Shown here piece by piece: positions 4,387 through 5,788 of a stretch of DNA of 5,788 nucleotides. The notes below the pieces were generated by a model. It was not told the DNA's origin. It ran no database searches and was given only the letters and a program-made list of their open reading frames with translations. A program made the translations under genes and the position numbers. Numbering within the stretch: the stretch's first letter is position 1; each line of letters begins with the position of its first letter. Source of the DNA: Pseudofrankia asymbiotica (GTDB lineage: Bacteria; Actinomycetota; Actinomycetes; Frankiales; Frankiaceae); NCBI RefSeq assembly GCF_001983105.1, contig NZ_MOMC01000058.1, positions 28,653 to 34,440 of the forward strand, read 5' to 3'.

Positions 4387-5788
4387 CTAGCCGGTGAGGG
4401 AGCCTCGCCTGCGGGCGAGGAGGAGGGCGGTGGCAGCCGCGGCGAGGGCGGCGACGGCCAGGGCCCAGCCGGTGGCGTGCTCGGCGTGGCCGGTGGAGTG
4501 ACTGCTCTCGGTGGCGGTCAGGAACAGTGTGCCGATGGTGGCGATACCGGTGACCTGGCCGAGCTGCATGACGGTCAGCAGCAGACCGCTGGCGTCCGGC
4601 GCGTTCTGGACCGGGACATGCTGCAGGGCGAGGGTCATGACGATCGGCATCACGCCGAGTCCCAAGCCGATCACGGCGGTGATCAGCTCGTAGCCGACAC
4701 CGCCGCCGGAGAGCGGGCCGATCCACACGTAGGAGACGGCGGCCAGCGTGAACCCGGCCGTGACCAGGCGGCTGTGCCAGCGACCCGGCAGACGCTGCCA
4801 GTTGAGGCTGACCAGGGCGAAGGCCGCGACGCACGGTATGAAGGCGAGCCCCGAGCCGAGCGGGCCCATCCCCAGGTCGCCCTGCAGGTGCAGCGTCGTG
4901 GTGAACAGGAACGCGCCCCAGGTCGCCGGCGCGAGCAGCAGCACACCGACCGCCGGCAGGAGGCCGGGCGCGCGCAGCACCGGGCCGGAGATCAGCGGCT
5001 GCCCGCCGCGGGCGGCGACGCGGCGTTCCACCACGGCGAACAGACCGAACAGCGCCACGCTGGCGATGAGCGACGCGATGCACCACGCGGGCCAGCCCTC
5101 GTCGTGGCCGAGGATCAGGGGCAGCACGAAGAGCAGCACCGCGGGGCTGACCACCAGCAGGCCCGGAACGTCGAGGCGCACGCCGTGGCCGCCGCGGTCC
5201 TTGGGCAGGACGCGAGGACCGATCGCGAGCAGCACCGCGCCGATCGGCACGTTGAGCAGGAACACCGGCCGCCAGCCGGAACCGAACAGGTCGGCGCTGA
5301 CCAGCAGCCCGCCGGCCGCCTGGCCGACGACGACCCCGCCGGCGACCACAGCCGTGAACAGGCCCAGCGCCCTGGCGCGGGCAGGCCCGGTGAAGGTCCG
5401 CTGGATCATGCTCATGACCTGCGGCGTCATCAGCGCGGCGCCGACGCCCTGGACGAACCGGAAGCCGATCAGTGTGCCGGAGCCCGGCGCGAGCCCGCAG
5501 GCGCCGGAGGTGACGGTGAACACGGCGAGCCCGGCGAGGAACGTCGCTCGGTGCCCGATCATCCCGCCGAGGCGCGCGCCGGTGATCAGCAGCACCGCGT
5601 AGGACAGCACGTAGCCGGCGACGATGAGCTGCAGGCCGGCGTCGGAGGTGCTCAGGTCAGTGCGCAGCGTCGGCAGGGCGACGTTGACGATGCTGACGTC
5701 CAGGATCGCCATGAACTGGCCCAACAGCAGCACCGCGAGCGCGAGCCCGCCGCCGCGTCCTGCCGGCGCTGAGGCCGGGGCCGGGGCC
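4387..5788 (-). CDS. MFS transporter, EmrB/QacA (DHA2, probably 14-helix) type, N-terminus beyond the window
   Basis: Inner-membrane major facilitator protein, probably a proton-driven exporter of drugs or small metabolites. The frame ends at TAG (4387-4389) and stays open to the right edge. The first in-frame GTG (5731-5733) falls inside membrane helix 1 (GLALAVLLLGQFMAILDVS), so the real start is further upstream. Counting from that GTG: LDVSIVNVALP (11-21) is the helix 1 signature; a motif A-like loop GARLGGMIGHR is at 52-62; FRFVQGVGAALMTP (91-104) is motif B-like; GGVVVGQAAGGLLV (132-145) is motif C-like; and WRPVFLLNVPIG (154-165) is typical of DHA2 exporters. At least 12 hydrophobic segments follow, ending in ALLLARRR. 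Motif A has Gly57 where Asp is usual, and motif C has Gln in place of Pro. Substrate cannot be read from sequence. The gene converges on the regulator and is separated from it by a strong terminator, so it is probably independently transcribed. Confidence 0.92.
   Translation of the reverse strand, partial: APAPASAPAGRGGGLALAVLLLGQFMAILDVSIVNVALPTLRTDLSTSDAGLQLIVAGYVLSYAVLLITGARLGGMIGHRATFLAGLAVFTVTSGACGLAPGSGTLIGFRFVQGVGAALMTPQVMSMIQRTFTGPARARALGLFTAVVAGGVVVGQAAGGLLVSADLFGSGWRPVFLLNVPIGAVLLAIGPRVLPKDRGGHGVRLDVPGLLVVSPAVLLFVLPLILGHDEGWPAWCIASLIASVALFGLFAVVERRVAARGGQPLISGPVLRAPGLLPAVGVLLLAPATWGAFLFTTTLHLQGDLGMGPLGSGLAFIPCVAAFALVSLNWQRLPGRWHSRLVTAGFTLAAVSYVWIGPLSGGGVGYELITAVIGLGLGVMPIVMTLALQHVPVQNAPDASGLLLTVMQLGQVTGIATIGTLFLTATESSHSTGHAEHATGWALAVAALAAAATALLLARRRGSLTG

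Noticed and set aside
5731..5733. GTG as the true start of the MFS exporter
   Set aside because: It falls inside the first membrane helix, and the frame stays open to the window edge with hydrophobic residues just upstream.
4477..5772. 431-residue plus-strand frame opposite the MFS gene
   Set aside because: Gln/Asp/Arg-rich antisense shadow; the minus frame encodes a clear MFS protein.
1..5788. tRNA, rRNA, CRISPR array, insertion sequence or integration site
   Set aside because: Reading both strands, I saw no regularly spaced identical repeats with spacers, no transposase motifs and no tRNA-like cloverleaf.

Overview
The window is very GC-rich, with G or C at most third codon positions. It carries a DNA polymerase subfamily typical of high-GC Gram-positive bacteria, so it most likely comes from an actinomycete chromosome. 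A Frankia-like or Streptomyces-like host would fit, but the sequence does not settle the genus. There are no RNA genes, insertion sequences, CRISPR arrays, attachment sites or replication origins that I can recognise.

Layout, left to right. (1) Positions 1 to about 1723, minus strand: a family A DNA polymerase of the actinobacterial 'bifunctional 3'-5' exonuclease/DNA polymerase' type. Its C-terminus runs off the left edge, so it has no stop codon inside the window. (2) About 450 bases (1724-2171) with no convincing gene and only weak repeats. (3) 2172-3617, minus strand: a BenE-family benzoate/H+ symporter-like membrane transporter with an unusual proline-periodic N-terminal tail. (4) 3618-3675: a 58-base divergent intergenic region filled by a perfect 16-bp-arm inverted repeat, with a second, smaller palindrome across the transporter start codon. 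(5) 3676-4224, plus strand: an XRE-type helix-turn-helix regulator with a C-terminal cupin domain. (6) 4225-4386: a convergent intergenic region ending in a 23-bp perfect stem-loop that can act as a bidirectional terminator. (7) 4387 to the right edge, minus strand: an EmrB/QacA (DHA2)-type MFS exporter whose N-terminus lies beyond the window.

How the genes work together. The clear functional unit is the divergent pair of regulator and BenE-like transporter around a shared palindromic operator. The simplest model is a small ligand bound by the cupin domain, possibly an aromatic acid, controlling uptake by the transporter together with autoregulation. The MFS exporter is insulated from this pair by the strong terminator and is probably a separate unit. 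The polymerase is probably an unrelated housekeeping or repair gene. No aromatic-degradation enzymes are visible, so the transporter's substrate is inferred from family only. I see no evidence of a wholly new system. The most distinctive points are the operator architecture, the proline-repeat tail of the transporter and the long low-complexity insertion in the polymerase palm/fingers region.
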